A stretch of 64,000 nucleotides of DNA from Phoronis australis (Eukaryota > Phoronida > Phoronidae), in NCBI GenBank assembly GCA_002633005.1, contig NMRA01000252.1, positions 463,654-527,653 on the forward strand. The letters are read 5' to 3'. Position 1 is the stretch's first letter, and each line of letters begins with the position of its first letter. The position numbers and the translations under genes were made by a program. The notes beneath the pieces are model-generated. The model was not told the origin of the DNA, searched no databases, and saw only the letters and a program-made list of their open reading frames with translations. This document shows positions 21,967-37,000 of the stretch, piece by piece.

Positions 21967-24263
21967 ATTGTTCTTTGAACTAGCGATCGTTCTACGTTGA
22001 TATGCAAGCTCAAAAAATACGGCTGCTGTCACCGGGTCAATAGCAAAGCTGGCAACGGACACACAAAACACGCAACAATTCTATTTAGAACGGGCTCCCA
22101 CATTTTTAGAAGAACACAGTGGTTTAACTGAGGGATTTGAACTAGGTTTCATTGAACGTGGGTCGTCATATCTGGCATAATTAAGATTTCTCAGTGCAGC
22201 TTGGTCGTATAATATGTAATTTTAGTTGTATCGCATAGTTGATCTACTTAACCAGAGTAGAGTTACACAAGCGACGGTCTTTGTAGCGTTACGTACCGAA
22301 AATGACGTCACACAATAGGAATAATGAACATTCCCATAGTTTGACATCCGATATTCGCTGTGTAACGCTACGAAGAACTTCACTTGTGCAAATCTTTTGA
22401 CTAATTTGACAGAATAATTTCGTGCTTACAAAACTGGTTAAAAATACGACACTGTTGACTGTTAACTAGTTTGAATAGGAGCGAGTCTACAGGAAGCTCA
22501 TACAGTAGTCAGACGTCCGCACAAGGGTTTTAACCAATCTACAGAAATCAAGATGTTCATCACCCTGCTGCAACATTGAAACTGCACCAGGTTCTTCGAC
22601 CCATCTACTTGAATCCCAAAAAAGCGTAAAAGTGGCAAAAATATACAGTGCGTGGTACTTTTAATGGACAATGTGAAAACTGAAAATTGGGCAAGTACAA
22701 GTGGCTGATAGAATTTCGAACACTATGCGACACTGCAATTGAAACCGACCCTGAATGCACCTCTACACTGATGCCTCCAAAAGGAATAAGCTATCTTGTC
22801 GAAACTATCCACAAATAAGGACTGAGAATTCCTTCATCATTTTATCTAAACCCCTAAGACATGCGTACTACACGTGCTCAGATTGCACCTTTTTCATGTT
22901 TGTGAACTCAACCAACCTACAAATGTAGGTGCCAGCTGCTTGAACTATAGTTTGTGTTCTGAATAGTGAACCATAAGTAGCATATTCCTGAAAAGTGAAA
23001 AGGTGTCAGATTTTTAAATTTTACTCAATTAAGAAATCAACCAAAACATCTAGCGTTGTAACTATATCAGTTGCTTAATAATTTCACAATCAGAAAGACT
23101 ACTTTCATCAGTTAACCTCATGACACGATAATTGGGTTTGAGCCTTGAGATTAACAAACCTGTTTCTAACGCCAAAAGTAATAACTTCAAAGTGAACCAT
23201 TGATTTAAGGCCTCAAATTTTTATGACGTGACAGCGAAAGTGTTGTTAAACTGAATTTCTGTAGAGTTTGGATATATGTTCTAAATACAAAAACCCATTT
23301 TAAAATTCTGCTGAATGACATTTAAATCGTACCTAACAATTTCGGGAGACCAATTTAAAGTGACTCCACAGATTAATAAGCATTATTAATATTTCCCGTT
23401 TTACAATATTAGGCAAAGAGTTTTACCAAACGAGGACTGCTCTTTCTGTAAGAATGATTCAGAGGATCTTTTCCATCTGTACTGGTTTTGCAATATTGTA
23501 CAGGATTCTAATTGGATGACGTTTAGTGATAGCATTTGCCAAAAACGGATTGATGTAACGCCCTAAGATATATTCTTGAGCAATCTGATGGGTTTGAAAT
23601 ATATAATGATCACAAGAAAATCTTCGATAAGTGGACCGCGTGGCCATGATTAGTTATCTGATGTAGTTTCCTATTATGAGTTTGCCTGCGTGTGCGCTTG
23701 AGTGTTCGCGTGAGTGTGCGCGCGAATGATGTGCTTCAGAAGAAACTTGGCCCGCACACTAGCGATGAAACGTGATTCGCTAATATATTTTCACAACTAA
23801 GATAGTACCCGTCGGTTTTCGAAACTTTTTTGATCTCGCTCCCTTTGTATGGGGCAGGGCAATTACGACCGCATTAGCGATGACTTCAAGGCAATAATAC
23901 ACTGGATGAAAGATATGATAACACACGTGGACTAAAACTGATGATTTTTCTGTTAAAGTGGCTTCCTAAATTGAATTCCTCCGGAAGAAATACGACAAGT
24001 ATAAATGTAAAGCCAAAATACGATTTCATTGTTTTTGTTGTGCTTAGCGAGGAAAGTCTGCATTAATGTAATGCCGGATTTGCTTTATGACCTGTGAGCG
24101 TCAGCAAAAGATTGCAAGAACGCTTTATCAATAACAAACTTCTTCTCGGCTTGGAAACTCTTTTAATCGGGAGGAACATTTTTACTATACCAAGAAGCTG
24201 TGCATGATACGCCTATAGGGACATTATTAACTTAAGAGTTTGGACACAGTAATCATCCCACAA
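21967..24263. other. No gene seen
   Basis: No supported coding region or clear repeat. Confidence 0.4.
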
Positions 24264-24662
24264 CCGGACGATCGCCGCACAAATAAAAAAGTTCATTCTA
24301 AATCAACGTTTCGTCTATTCATTTGACATCATCAGGATCATATTTACAACAATTTAGGACAACAAGTGCCAACATACAGCTCAGGTAACATCAGTGTAGG
24401 CACTGACTTGTCATTCAGTGGCCATTCAAAACCAGCACGCCACTGATTCTCTGAATAATATGCAGGGAGCTCAGTGATCCTGCAGCTATGGTGACGACCA
24501 GCTACTGACCATAATCCTTGTATCTCTCGCTTCACTTTATGGATGTTACCTGAGCTGTATGTTGGCACTTGTTGTCCTAAGTGAATCCTGACTTGATGTC
24601 TAATGAATAGAGGAAACGTTGATTTAACATGAACTTTTAAATTTGTGCTGCGATCGTCCGGG
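24264..24662. mobile_element. Foldback element with nested inverted repeats
   Basis: The outer arms (from CCGGACGATCGCCGCAC at 24264 and ending GTGCTGCGATCGTCCGG at 24661) pair over about 65 bp. A second inverted pair of 38 bp is very well matched (24355-24392 with 24542-24579, containing AACATACAGCTCAGGTAACA). The 113-codon minus-strand frame inside comes from the palindrome. A piece of the same family is at about 43423-43520. Confidence 0.75.
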
Positions 24663-25049
24663 TTTTTAAGCCTATAGGGACACATCTATAAATTCGAGCA
24701 GGCACATTTAACAGAATTTGCATTCAAACAATCTGAGAAAGAAGCCGTGAGTTAAACTTCTTTCAACATAGTGTGTACGTGAAAACTAAGAAGCTCTTTG
24801 CCAGCCGAGAGACGGCAGCACAGAACGGTCTCCTGCAAAGCCTCTCTAGATTGGCCAACAGTAGCTTCTGATTGTCTCCAATACATTATATATTAGTATT
24901 ATATAGAGAATTGAGGACGATCATTAGCCGGGGACACACGTACCAGAGTTTTACAACAAACGCGAATTGTTCGTATGATCTTTTCCGTACAAACAGTATT
25001 GAGGACGGAAGCGGAAATTCATCGCCGGTTTCCGTCGACGAAGTCTCCA
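24663..25049. other. 5' flank of the phosphogluconolactonase gene
   Basis: Spacer of about 390 bp between the foldback element and the start codon. It should hold the promoter, but no TATA box or other element stands out. Confidence 0.3.
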
Positions 25050-28000
25050 ATGGCACCGTTGGTTGTGAAGGTTTTTCCTAATGAAAGTGAAGTGACCAAG
25101 AATTTGTGTGAATATGTCGTAAACTGTGCTAAGCAAGCTCTTGAAAGACGCCAACTGTTTGTGATTGGACTTTCGGGTAACTTATCAATTGTTTTGTAGA
25201 AAAATCCACACGTCCACAACCACAGACGTTCTCAGCGGCACTTACTCACTAGTTGGATATGATGGACCCTAACTTATTCCAAATAAATCCACTAAATGTA
25301 GTTCTAAATGAATGATTTTGGTATCTTTGTATTCCTCAGACATCTGGCTATCCGTACAAATCATTTTCACGACCCTCAATTACTCTAGTCTATAACTAAC
25401 AAGTATAACTACTCCATTCTGAACTTGGTACACTTTAGCATTAGCCACGCGCATTGTGAAATCGGCAGCCATTTCAGGGAACTAACTATATCTAGCGCCA
25501 TCTATCGGCGATTTGCTACAACACGCGCTGTTCCTTTTTCATCAGTCAACATGGACGACGATAACATGACGATGACAGATACGATCGTGAGAGAGACGAC
25601 GAAGGTGATGACGAGAGCAGATGATTAATAACGACTGACGTTAATAATATTGACGAAATCGACCAATGACGTTGACTGATGAAAAAGGAACAGCGCATGT
25701 TGTAGCAAATCGCCGATAGATGTCGCTAGATACAGTAAGTTCCCTGAAATGGCTGCCGATTTCACGATGCGCGTGGCTAAAGTGGACCGAGTTCGGAACA
25801 GCGTAGCTATAGACTAGAGTAATTGAGGGTCGTGAAAATGATTTGTACGAATAGCCAGATGTCTGAGGAATGCAACGATACCAAAATTATTCATTTAGAC
25901 CTTACATTTAGTGGATTTATTTGGAATAAGTTAGGGTCCATTATATCCGACTAGTGCCTTCTCAACTTCTGATCGTCCCCAGCAATATGCTATATAATGC
26001 GTATTGCGGAAGATCAAAAGCTGAGGACGCTTGTATCTAGGCGATTACATCGCCCTGGATGCCGCAGGCATGCAGGGGCGATAGTACATCCCCACAAAAA
26101 GTTACTCATGTTGTATTACTGCAGGTTCACTAGCTAGGCCTTTAGAAGTACTCACCAGTTAAAACACAGCTATTCAAGCTTCAGTAAAACCCAATCCAGG
26201 TGCCCATCCCTGACATCCTGATTGCTTGCTGAAAGACTGCCAGCAGGGTTCCCGCCAGCAGTTTAAATAAAACAAGCATCCGGGGAACCATAAAACTGAC
26301 AAATCACACGACACCACAGAAAGATAAAGGACGAATGATGTTGACGATTACAACACTCATTTCAAAATACAGGAAATATAATCAAATATAGTCGGGATAC
26401 CTACTGTCATCAGGCTCCACCTAGTGGTCGTCCGCCATCTTCTTTCGCGTACAGCGCAACCACACGAGGCTTAGTGTTCCAATCTAGATTGCTCGTCTGC
26501 ACGTTAGGTACTAACCTCTCGGGAGAAACGCGTGGATGAACTGAGACGAAAATCGGTGCATTTATCGACTGTTTTTTGAGACCACTTAAAAACTTGGAGA
26601 TTTTAGTAATGCACTCTTTTGTCCATTTTCAGAAGATATTTTCGAAGTTGAATTTTCTTCAGACGGAACAAAAACGAACTCAGATATTGTTTATGCAATG
26701 TATCTATTTGTCCCAGGCACCAATCGACACCTGTTAGGCCAAAGGAAAAACCCAGCAGACAAATGCAACACGCTGGGTACTTAACAGTTTCGGCTCACGC
26801 ATTCGTCATCAAAATATCGTCCACTTGTTTTTTATTGCAAAACACAGTACTGAGCTCAACATTTATGTTGAAATTTTTGGTTCAGGCATTTTGGATTTAT
26901 TTGAAGAAAATTTAAGAGTGAAGTACGGCTCACAGCAGGCAAAAATGCCAAGAGGGGTGATAAACCCAATGTCACCGAATTGAACCATACTATGCATTTT
27001 AGTTATCTTTGGGATGATAAACAAAACAGTAAAGTCCAATCTCATTTTACCTTGTTTAAGGGGGAGAAATCAGGGAGCCTCTATTTTGGGGGTATGCCAT
27101 GCAATGAACTTGCCGAAAATGCCTTATTTGCACTGCACAATAAAAAATATCGGCGCACGAGATCATTATCTGTTTGTAATTTTTAAATGTAAAGTCCAAT
27201 CTCATTTTACCTTGTTTAAGTGGGAGAAATCAGGGAGCCTCTATTTTGGGGGTATGCCATGCAACGAACTCGCCGAAAATGCCTTATTTGCACTGCACAA
27301 TAAAAAATATCGGCGCACGAGATCATTATTAGTTTGTAATTTTTAAATAAAGCAAGTCTTCGGATTTACAAAGATGTTAAGCAATACTCATTAACTCGGC
27401 CGCTAAGTTAAAAATTTCATGCATAAAGTATAGAGGGGTCAGAGGTTAACAAGGCATTGCAATTTCGCCACACTTTGAGCCCGTATATCTCAGCTGGCAC
27501 AACACTGATCAACACCAGACTTTTACACAAGACGTTTCTATCTTATTGTTGTTGATTAGTACAATAAAATTTTCTGGCGCTGAACATTTGTCTGTACAAA
27601 TTGCAAGATTGCGACAACCACCTGAGTAGAAATTACCTTCAATACCAATACCTGTTTGGAACATTACAACACCAGTAAAATGCATAGTTTTGATTCAAAA
27701 GTTGATTTATTAATATTTAGTTATGTGTCATTAAGTCAGGCGCAATTTTTAAGATATTTTTTCCTTTTTAATTAAAATTCCGCGTTTTTCGTGAACCCAG
27801 TGTCCAACAACAGGTGTCACTTTAGTGGTGGCANTAATTAATTTACGTGCGTAAATTACGCACGTGAATAATTACTTTACGCCATTAAAAGTTACTTTAC
27901 GCCGCAAATAATTACTTTAGGCCATTAAAAGTTAATTTATGCTCGAATAATTAATTTCTACCGTTAAGAATTAATTTACGCCACTAACGAGGATTACTTT

Positions 28001-31000
28001 TCGCACGTAACGTTCACTCGTTTGGCCAACGATAGTGCTTGCTTCTTTTGAGCAACAACATTGGTGCAAATTTCTCTATCGCTTCAGATGAAACCGGGTT
28101 ATATTGTAAAACAAGGCCAGACTGTCCTCGAGTTGAAAACTTTATTCTAAAATTATTTACTATTCGGCATTTGTGTACACCGACTATCAGTCTATTTACA
28201 CAATTGGAACAAAGGACTTACGTGGTCCCTGACTTATTCTAAATAGTAACTGTTTAAAATTATGATTTTTCTGTTTTTGCCCCGGATCATAGATTTATGA
28301 TTATATTGATCAATAAATCCACAATGCGTGATCTTTATAGTCATGTAATATAACGCAATTATTATGGAATATCCGACCCGACAGATTATTATTTAGCGCA
28401 CTTGTGCTCGGACCGCTAGATCTATAGAAAGACGTATTCACAACTCATGTCGGATGAATTAAATTTCTGTTGTTATTAATAACCAAAATTGGGACAATTT
28501 TAGAGATTGTCCATGCCTTGGTTCGTTTCTAAACTTTACTGAATCCTCCATTGACTGGACACTGTTGGGCTGAATAGAAGTTTGGGCAATGTTGGGCTGC
28601 TTGGAGTGGTCAGGGTATTGATTTCTACGTAAATCTGTCCCAGAACATTCTGAGCACACAGTTGGGAAGTCGAATCATGGCTTTTAACCCTAAGCCATGC
28701 TTGCAACCTTTGGTGTCATATTTCCCTGTCAACTGTTGTACATGGATGATTGTCTGCAAACAATAACACTAATAACAGAACATACGTAACTGGGATTTTT
28801 GCTAATATGATTTCATTTGTTTTGCAACAAGGTCCACTAAATCCTGCCTTATGAGAAAACTTCTTAGTCGACATTGTAATGCTAGTCGATAAAAACATAA
28901 AAAATGAATCTGTTATAACAGATTGACAATTGGTTATTACACTTTGTTAATCTCAATTACAGACTGACAATCCGTAATAACAAATTCTGAAACTTGAATT
29001 TTTTTCTGGCACAAGGACGGAGGCAGAATTATCTCCCTCTGGTAACTACTCTTCTGTTTTGGAAATTACGTTGTGAGTTTCTTCCATCTGGCGGGAAATT
29101 TTCTGCGCAAAACATTGAGTCCTCGTAGTAAGTTTAAAAACCAAATCAGCAATGGCTCAAAAATCTATCATGTAAGTTTTTTTTTGTGTGTATTGTAGAA
29201 TGCGTGAAATCCAATAGTTCTATGTCTATGGTGTTATCCGCTAGGTGTTGTCCGATTGACCTAGGACCAATTACTCCCAGGATTGACTAACTCTGGTATC
29301 GTAGACAGTATTTGACACGTACACATAGAGTACCTAATTATCGGACGGAACCTAAATATCGGACATTTCAAAAAATCTTACTTGAAGCATAATCTGAGAA
29401 TTAAATGACACCAATTGTTGTTCCGTTGTAATGCATTCAATGTCCGGCACCATCTCGTTTTTTACAGCGTTGCCTCGTTTTGATTTCACCGAGAGAGGGT
29501 GCAATTTAGACCCCCAAGTCGGCCTAAAATAAAAATCAGTAGATTTTACTAATACACTTTTTTGTGCGTTTTCAGAAGATGTTTTCGAATTTAAATTTTC
29601 TTCCGGGACACAAAACATGATCCAGGGTTTGTTTATGCAATGTATCTGTTTGTCCCAGGCACTAGTAGCAAGGAGTGTATGAGTATAGGAGAGTTCACTC
29701 CGCCATTTTACCATTCGCCGCAATGGTTACCGGTCGAAACACTAGCGCCCCAAGCGGTGAATAATCAACACTTAGTTAGGAGCCCAGTCCGAACAATGTA
29801 AACACTGATAAATTCATACTTTAACGACATTCAACGTGCAATAAAATTAATGTGTGATTGAAAATGGTTAGAATACATAAATTAACATCCACTTATAATC
29901 GAATGAGAACGAAAATGTGTATTTTTATCAATATTAAAGTGTATTTGTTTTTATTGTCTTGAAGCTCCTGGCCTTCAAAATTCATCATGGTTTTGTTTCA
30001 TGTTTGAGTTCTTAACTCGGCATTTATCGTTCCTTATAACAGTTCTTACCTCCATGGACTACATAATTTGAATGATTGCTCCTGGGGGTTCAGAGGGGAA
30101 TTCCCCCCAGGTGCCAGCTAAGGAGGTACCAGGCAAAAACCAGGTGGGCGCCAAATGGGTGTTGACCCCCTCCCAGAGGGGTTACATGGGAGGAGTGCTA
30201 AAAAAGTAAAAACCAATGGGGTATGCCACATGGGTGTTGAGCCCCTCCCATTGTCACAAATTTTGGTTGCTCCCCTGACCATTGACAAACATGAAGCTCC
30301 CAGCTCACTGCTGGTTTCATCTCCACCCAGAAGTTCACATGTGTTCACTATTCAATGCACCAGGCTAGTACTAGCAATGAAGACAATTGTTTTGTGCAGT
30401 GGGTGTTACATTTTGGTTGCTCCTGTGACCATTGACAACATGTGATGAGGTGGTGGTAAGATTTGGCCCTCGTTTTGTACATGACCAGACTTGACTCATA
30501 GATAAATTTGAGGCACTGTGGCTGTGACCATGTCACTGGTCGTATTGACCCATGGCTATGGGTACAAACGTTTTTCTTAAATTATGCCTGCGATTGTTCT
30601 GGTGACTTACATGTTGACATTTTGATTTGGAATACATGGACTTCAAATATCCAAAAAGCTGACAATCACATCGTTAATCATAGTCCATCCGCCGGCAGCC
30701 CGACTGTGCAGTAGGCCTAGCCTACGCTGCAGACGACAGTGGCACAGGGACTGCACTCGACTTGTCTTCCAACGGTGAACAGAACACACAAAATGAAAGA
30801 CAATATAACCCTTACCTTTCTGGATCTTTAGGAAATAAAAAATGCAGTGCCGGTGTTTTTGTGGATGAATTAGTGCAATTTATTGCGCTGCACAAGGTGC
30901 CCTTCGCCATTGTTCTCGAGCGTCATACTTGACCGTTGCTTATTAGCTACTTGGCGGCGCTAGTAGTAGCGATAACAGCAAATTCCCAAGTTTAAACTCC

Positions 31001-34000
31001 TGTTATTATGCGCCCACATATTTATATGTGGACGCATTATGCCGTCATCTCTGTCCGTCCGTCCGTCCGTCCGGTGTCCGGCGTCCGCTGCTCTATCTCC
31101 AAAACCCTTTGACATACGTTCATGAAATTTGACACATATGTTCCATTCATGAATGGGACGGCATGTGCGAACTTTTGGACGGATCCGACTACCGGTGTGC
31201 CCCCTAGTGGCAATTTTAGTTTTTTACGCTTACCTTTGTATCTTCAAAAGTCCTGAACGGATTTTCATGAAATTTGGTATGTAGGCACCTAATAGTGAGA
31301 TGACGCTATCCTGCCGTTTTCGGATGGATTCGACATAGTTTGCGCCACCTAGTGGCCATTTTTACTGTTTTCGAGTCTGTTTTTGTGCTTCCACCCCTCT
31401 ATCAACCAAACCGCTCAAAGGATGATTGTGAAAATTGGCATGTATGTGCTTACTATGTAGAGGACGGTTGACGATGATTTTCCGACGATTTCGACTACTG
31501 TGGCGCCTCCTAGTGGCAGTTTTGTTTTTTTTGCGCCTATGGCTGTATCTCCTAAACCGTTNTCCACGGAATGACTCTGACCAGTGGTTTTGCATTTGCC
31601 TTGCCTGCAATTGCCAATGAATCTTTCACCTTGACACTGTCCTCCGCTTTCAACGCCCTGCATCAAAACCACTTGAAGATTCTTCAAGAAATGTTTGTTC
31701 AGACACACTCCACAGCTAACCCACAGTAAGCATCTTTGTAAACAGGACAATCACAGATAAAACCATAAATGATCTTGTTCATACAACACTGTAAGATTTG
31801 GAACGTCGCAAGTGGGGAGAGGGCAACACGATTTTTGAAGGAAAATGTTATGAAAATGATTTGTCGGCGTTTTTTGTTTTGTTTTTAGCAGTGCAAATAA
31901 GATTACTGTGCTTTATGAAACCAGTGAGATTTGAATTTCGACTCTCGCAAAAGGTGTCCTGCCAAAACTACTGCTATTTGCGTAGTAAGTATCCTAATTC
32001 CATGACTACGAGCACTTCTTAGAAATAAAGTAGTGTACCCTCGGTGCCTAGAAAATACGAAATTTGATGAATGATAAATTGATTCGCCGTTTGCTGGGCA
32101 ACTATTAACAAATGTTCACTTTTTGTTGACGTTTGTCGGCATTACTCATTGTGGTGAAATGGCGTAACCACCAGTCATTTTTGACTTCAAATGACATGAA
32201 ATCCGTTCGCGCCAGGAAATTTTTTTGTCTTATTTTGTAGACCTAAAATAGCTCAACACATTGGTTGGCACTAAAATGTTCTGAAACCTGTGCCAGCTGA
32301 GATATCGGGATACGAATTTAGCCAAACAGACAAATTATCGAAATCTTTTAAATTTTCATGAATAAAGTAGTCGAAGGTCACACCTGATCAATAACACAGG
32401 TTCAATATTTCAACGTTACTTCCACTGCGTAACGTAACTGTCGGAATTTTACTGAAACTGAACTGCCGCCAGGCTGAAAACTTGTCGGAAACAAATAGTA
32501 TCCATGGAAACCAAAAGGGGGCGTTTTGAAAAAAAAATAAAGGTGGTCTGGAGTCAGTGGGGCTAGTGTCATCTCACAGACAAAATATAAAGAGAATCTG
32601 TGACATAGCGTTTATCACCCTCTGCCTGGTCCATTCGCGAACATGCTCTTAAGTACTTGAATTGATAGAGAGTGGTAACCAATAAAGTAAAACATTGACT
32701 TTATTTCACTTTATTGCTTTGTTGCATGCAACACAGCATGACATATTAGGTTGAGCAATAAAGTGCAAATGCAACTTGGTTATTTATTTATATATTTATG
32801 ATTGCAAAAGTCTGCTGAAGGTAAGAAAAAAACAAACAATATGATATTGGGTAATTTATTAAAACAGCTGCATCGAGGTTCAATGATCAACTTCTGCCGA
32901 CCAAGTATCAAAGGGTAACAGTTCTGTTTTGGCTGACAAGATGTTAACAGAGAATGAAGAAAAACTGGAAATAAAAAGAAAGACAGCATGGTTCTTTAAA
33001 TTCGCTACTGCTATATGCGACCAGTAACTTGCCTTCAGCGTATGTTCACTGCTCACTGACATCATGGTTTATCTGGGTCCTCGCCATAACAATATTATAA
33101 TTACAAAATTGCTCATTGACAAGTGACTTACCAGTGACCCCTTTATTGTTCTGTACATCACATCTGGAAACACTCAACAAGTGCTCCCTGAGTTCTATCA
33201 AGGAGTGTAGCACAATGTAAATCTGAGTGTTCACTCTGCCATTTTGCCATTCGTGGCAATGGTTATCAGCTGAAAAACTAGTGCTTTAAGCTGCAAATAA
33301 GCAACACTAATTTAGCGGCAGAGTCCCAAACATGTAAGCACTGATAAATTCATACTTTAATGACGTTCGATGTGCAATAAAATTACTGAATGGTAAAATA
33401 TGTAAACTAACATCCACTTATAACCGCATCAGAATGAAAATGTGTGTTTTAATTAATATTAAAGTGTATTTGCTTTCATTCTCTTGAAGCTCCCTTCAAA
33501 AGCCATCATGGTTTTGGTTCATGTTTGAGTTGTTATTAAGGCAAATTTCTGTTCTTTTTAATATTTCATACCTCCGTCGACTACATCATTTTAGTGGTTG
33601 CTCCTGGGGGTTCAAGGGGGAGTTGCCCCAGGTGTCACCAAAAGGGAGGAGTGTAAACGTGGTAAAAATCAGGGGGGCGCCAAGTGGGTGTTGACTCCCT
33701 CCCAGGGGATACATGAGCGGAGTGCTAAACAGGTAAAAACCAAAGGGGTATGCCACATGAGTGCTGAGCCCCTCCCATTGTCACAAATTTTGGTTGCTCC
33801 TGTGACCATTGACAACATGTGATGAGGTGGTGGTAAGATTTGGCCCTCGTTTTGTACATGACCCAACTTGACTCATAGATAAATTTGAGGCACTGTGGCT
33901 GTGACCATGTCACTGGTCGTATTGACCCATGGCCATGGGTACAAACGTTGTTCTCGAGCGTCATACTTGACCGTTGCTTATTAGCTACTTGGCGGCGCTA

Positions 34001-37000
34001 GTAGTAGCGATAGCAGCAAATTCCCAAGTTTAAACTCCTGTTATACTACATTCCTTGGTAATATGTTGCATATAAGGGCCACGCAATAAGCCAGTCAGGA
34101 AATTGCACCATCGAACTCATGCTTGACAGGTGACTCAGGATCAAGCTATTTAGCTAGAAGTCATTACGGCTATTAGGGTTAAATAGCTGAATTTGTTTAG
34201 CCTTGGTCAATTGCAATTAGCACTCAGGGTAAGAAGTGAAGATGCTCACTAACAGGTGGCGCTGTTCAAAATGATTTGCACATATATGTTGTTGTGAGTA
34301 TCAGCTGGCATTTTGTGATCTGAAGTTACCATTGGTGACCTGAGCTCAAGGCTTACTCGCCAAACGCGACCTCAGTTTACGACAGTTCCATTCTCACATT
34401 AGCCTGGCCTACTAACATAACAGTGACAAAAACAACTGATAAGTGCTCAGCGCTTTTAAACTATTGCCGATAGCTGCCAATAGTTGCAACTTAAAAACAG
34501 TATTAGTATAAACTGGAATTTTTCATGACCTCTGATAGTAGAGGTAGGAACTATATAGTATTAGCCCAACGTTTTTGCCTCCAGAAAAATAAATTGATCA
34601 AGGGCCAATTAAAAGAAAATTTCAAATATTAGGGGTATAGTAGACAACAAGCTAATGTGTATTTAACATCAAATGTGATGAATAAAACACTTCACCATAA
34701 GTCAACATCACTGATATTCATGACTTAACAGAAAATAAATAGATAGTACAGGCTAGTGCATTTTCACACGTGGCACAAGCACAATTGAGTCACTGTCAGG
34801 AGTAAAATTTGTGTTAATTTGATATGTTAGTGTCGCATATTAGGGCCTGCACTTTAATAAGCACCGGTCTCGAGTAAGTGCTGGGTAAGAGCCAGTTTAA
34901 AACATAATTGTTAACCAGGCGCTGGGTCTCAAGCAACATAACGTAATTCAAGACTAATCCATGCACTTTATTGTCTGGTGCTCCATGTCCCAGGTCGGAC
35001 ACATACATTTTGAATGGAATTAACAGGTACTTTGCGTTTTGTGCAAACAGCATGGAATCTAGCCAAAGAGAGTGTTGAAAATGTTTACAATATCCATTAA
35101 TGCTTTGTTGTAGATAGCAGTAAACTGGCCAACATTGATTTGCTCAACTTGCAAGGTGACTGGTAGACAGCATTGCAGAAACATACTTTTACCATGGTTG
35201 ATTGTCGAGGAAACATTACCTGCTTGAAATTACCTCTTCTGCTTATCTACTTATTCTTTTCCCCAATAGGTGGCAGCCTTGCCAAGTACTTGTGTGCCGG
35301 CCTGCCTTCTCTGTCATCTGATTGGTCCAAATGGCGAGTGTTCTTCTGCGACGAGCGTCACGTACCCCTGGATGACCCTGATAGTACATACAGCGTGTAC
35401 AGAGACAATCTATTGTCCAAGATACCACAACTGACTCATGTTGCTACTATTGACCCTTCTTTATCATGTAAGATTTAAAATCACTTGTAGTGTCAATGCT
35501 ATTTAAATTAGCATAAATGAAGCTTGTAGAGGAAAAACTAATCATTTTTTCACCGAATAAGTGCCACCTGTAGTTCATTGTGTGTAAAAACACCAATGTT
35601 CTGTTCTTTTGTTGGCTCACACAGCTCCACCTGTTTAGAGGCTGTGTTGTTATTTGTTTATGGCTAGGGGCCATGTATACAGATGTGCTGTTCTTTTGTT
35701 GGCTCTCCCAGCTCCACCTGTTAAGTCTAAGTGTGCAGTTATTTCTTTATGTCTGGTGGCCATGTGCAAGTTTTTAAGCACACTAGCCGTTACTCGTGCT
35801 TTCGCACGGGTAGCAGCTTGTGGGAAGCACCGAGGGAAATAGTGTGCGGCTGCAGGATTCTTTCCCCAAGCAGTAGAAATTTCTCTCCAGTACATTTGAC
35901 CCTGCCGTAACACGAAGTACGGTAATCAGACATTCTTTAAAGTGAAAACTGACAATGCATTTAAAAATACTATGTAGTACGCAAAGTACATAGATGTATT
36001 TATAAAAGTTGCTTCATGAATGTACATAGTGAGATAGAAAGTCAGCTAGCTGTATGAATACTATCGTCAACACACAGCCATGTGCAGAGCTCCAGACACC
36101 GAAATTTCACACAACCCAGCTGCTCAGCTCGTCACATTGTCGTGAAACTTATATATAGAGCTAACGACCTGCAGGGGTGCATGCAGAATCTGGGAATGAA
36201 CCGACACTCACCTTGCCTGTTACAGCCGTTTATAGAAGTAAAAAAAAACAATCAAATAAAATGTTATTTGTCGTAATTCTCCACCTATTGTAACAAAGAA
36301 AAATCTGTCGTCGAGTCGTTTTGGCCAGACAGTACTTACCCGTGACATGTGCATGTACGCGCCATTTCCTAAAATTTTGCGATATCTCTCGAGAGTTTGC
36401 TCTGAAATTGGGTTTTCTGGTATTAAAATCATAGTAAAAGCTTGTAACGAAATGAAACCTCTTCCGATTATGACATGTACGCAATCTCACAGTTGATTGA
36501 AGAACATGGAAATTGACCAATTGGTGACGCAAATGCGCCCAAAAGAGCGCATTGCAATTTTAGCAGCAGAATAATTGTAGAAGGCCAATTTTTCAACACC
36601 ATTAAATAATTTAGTTTTCTCAAGGAAGAGTAAAAATTTTTTAATGAGGCATCATTAATTTTGGCGGCGACAGGCCCGATGAATTGCGACAGAAGCCGGG
36701 GGGGAGTGAAATTAAGCTGATGGAGTGATGTCACCGAGGCCGTTTAGCCGAGGGACTGACGTCACCAAGGCCAGTACGAAACTGGCCACCCTCCCTCCGC
36801 GTCTACGAAAAAACGGCCCATGTGAAAAAATGTAGAACACCTCAAATCCAAATAGGGGGCCGGTGCAATACCTGTGACCAAGGCGGTGCCGAAACGGGAG
36901 CAACGATGGTCTGTAGTGGAGCGGGGCTGACGGAGTTTGCGCAAATGATGCATTTTATATAATAGATTTTGTGATATTTTTTATGTTAAACCTTGGGAGT

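Noticed and set aside
24344-24685. 113-codon minus-strand frame as a gene
   Set aside because: It lies wholly within a foldback element and encodes the same palindrome twice; no domain.
24975-25049. Earlier in-frame Met for PGLS (25 extra residues)
   Set aside because: The added residues do not resemble a targeting peptide or the family N-terminus; the Met at 25050 starts at the usual distance from the GLSGG motif.
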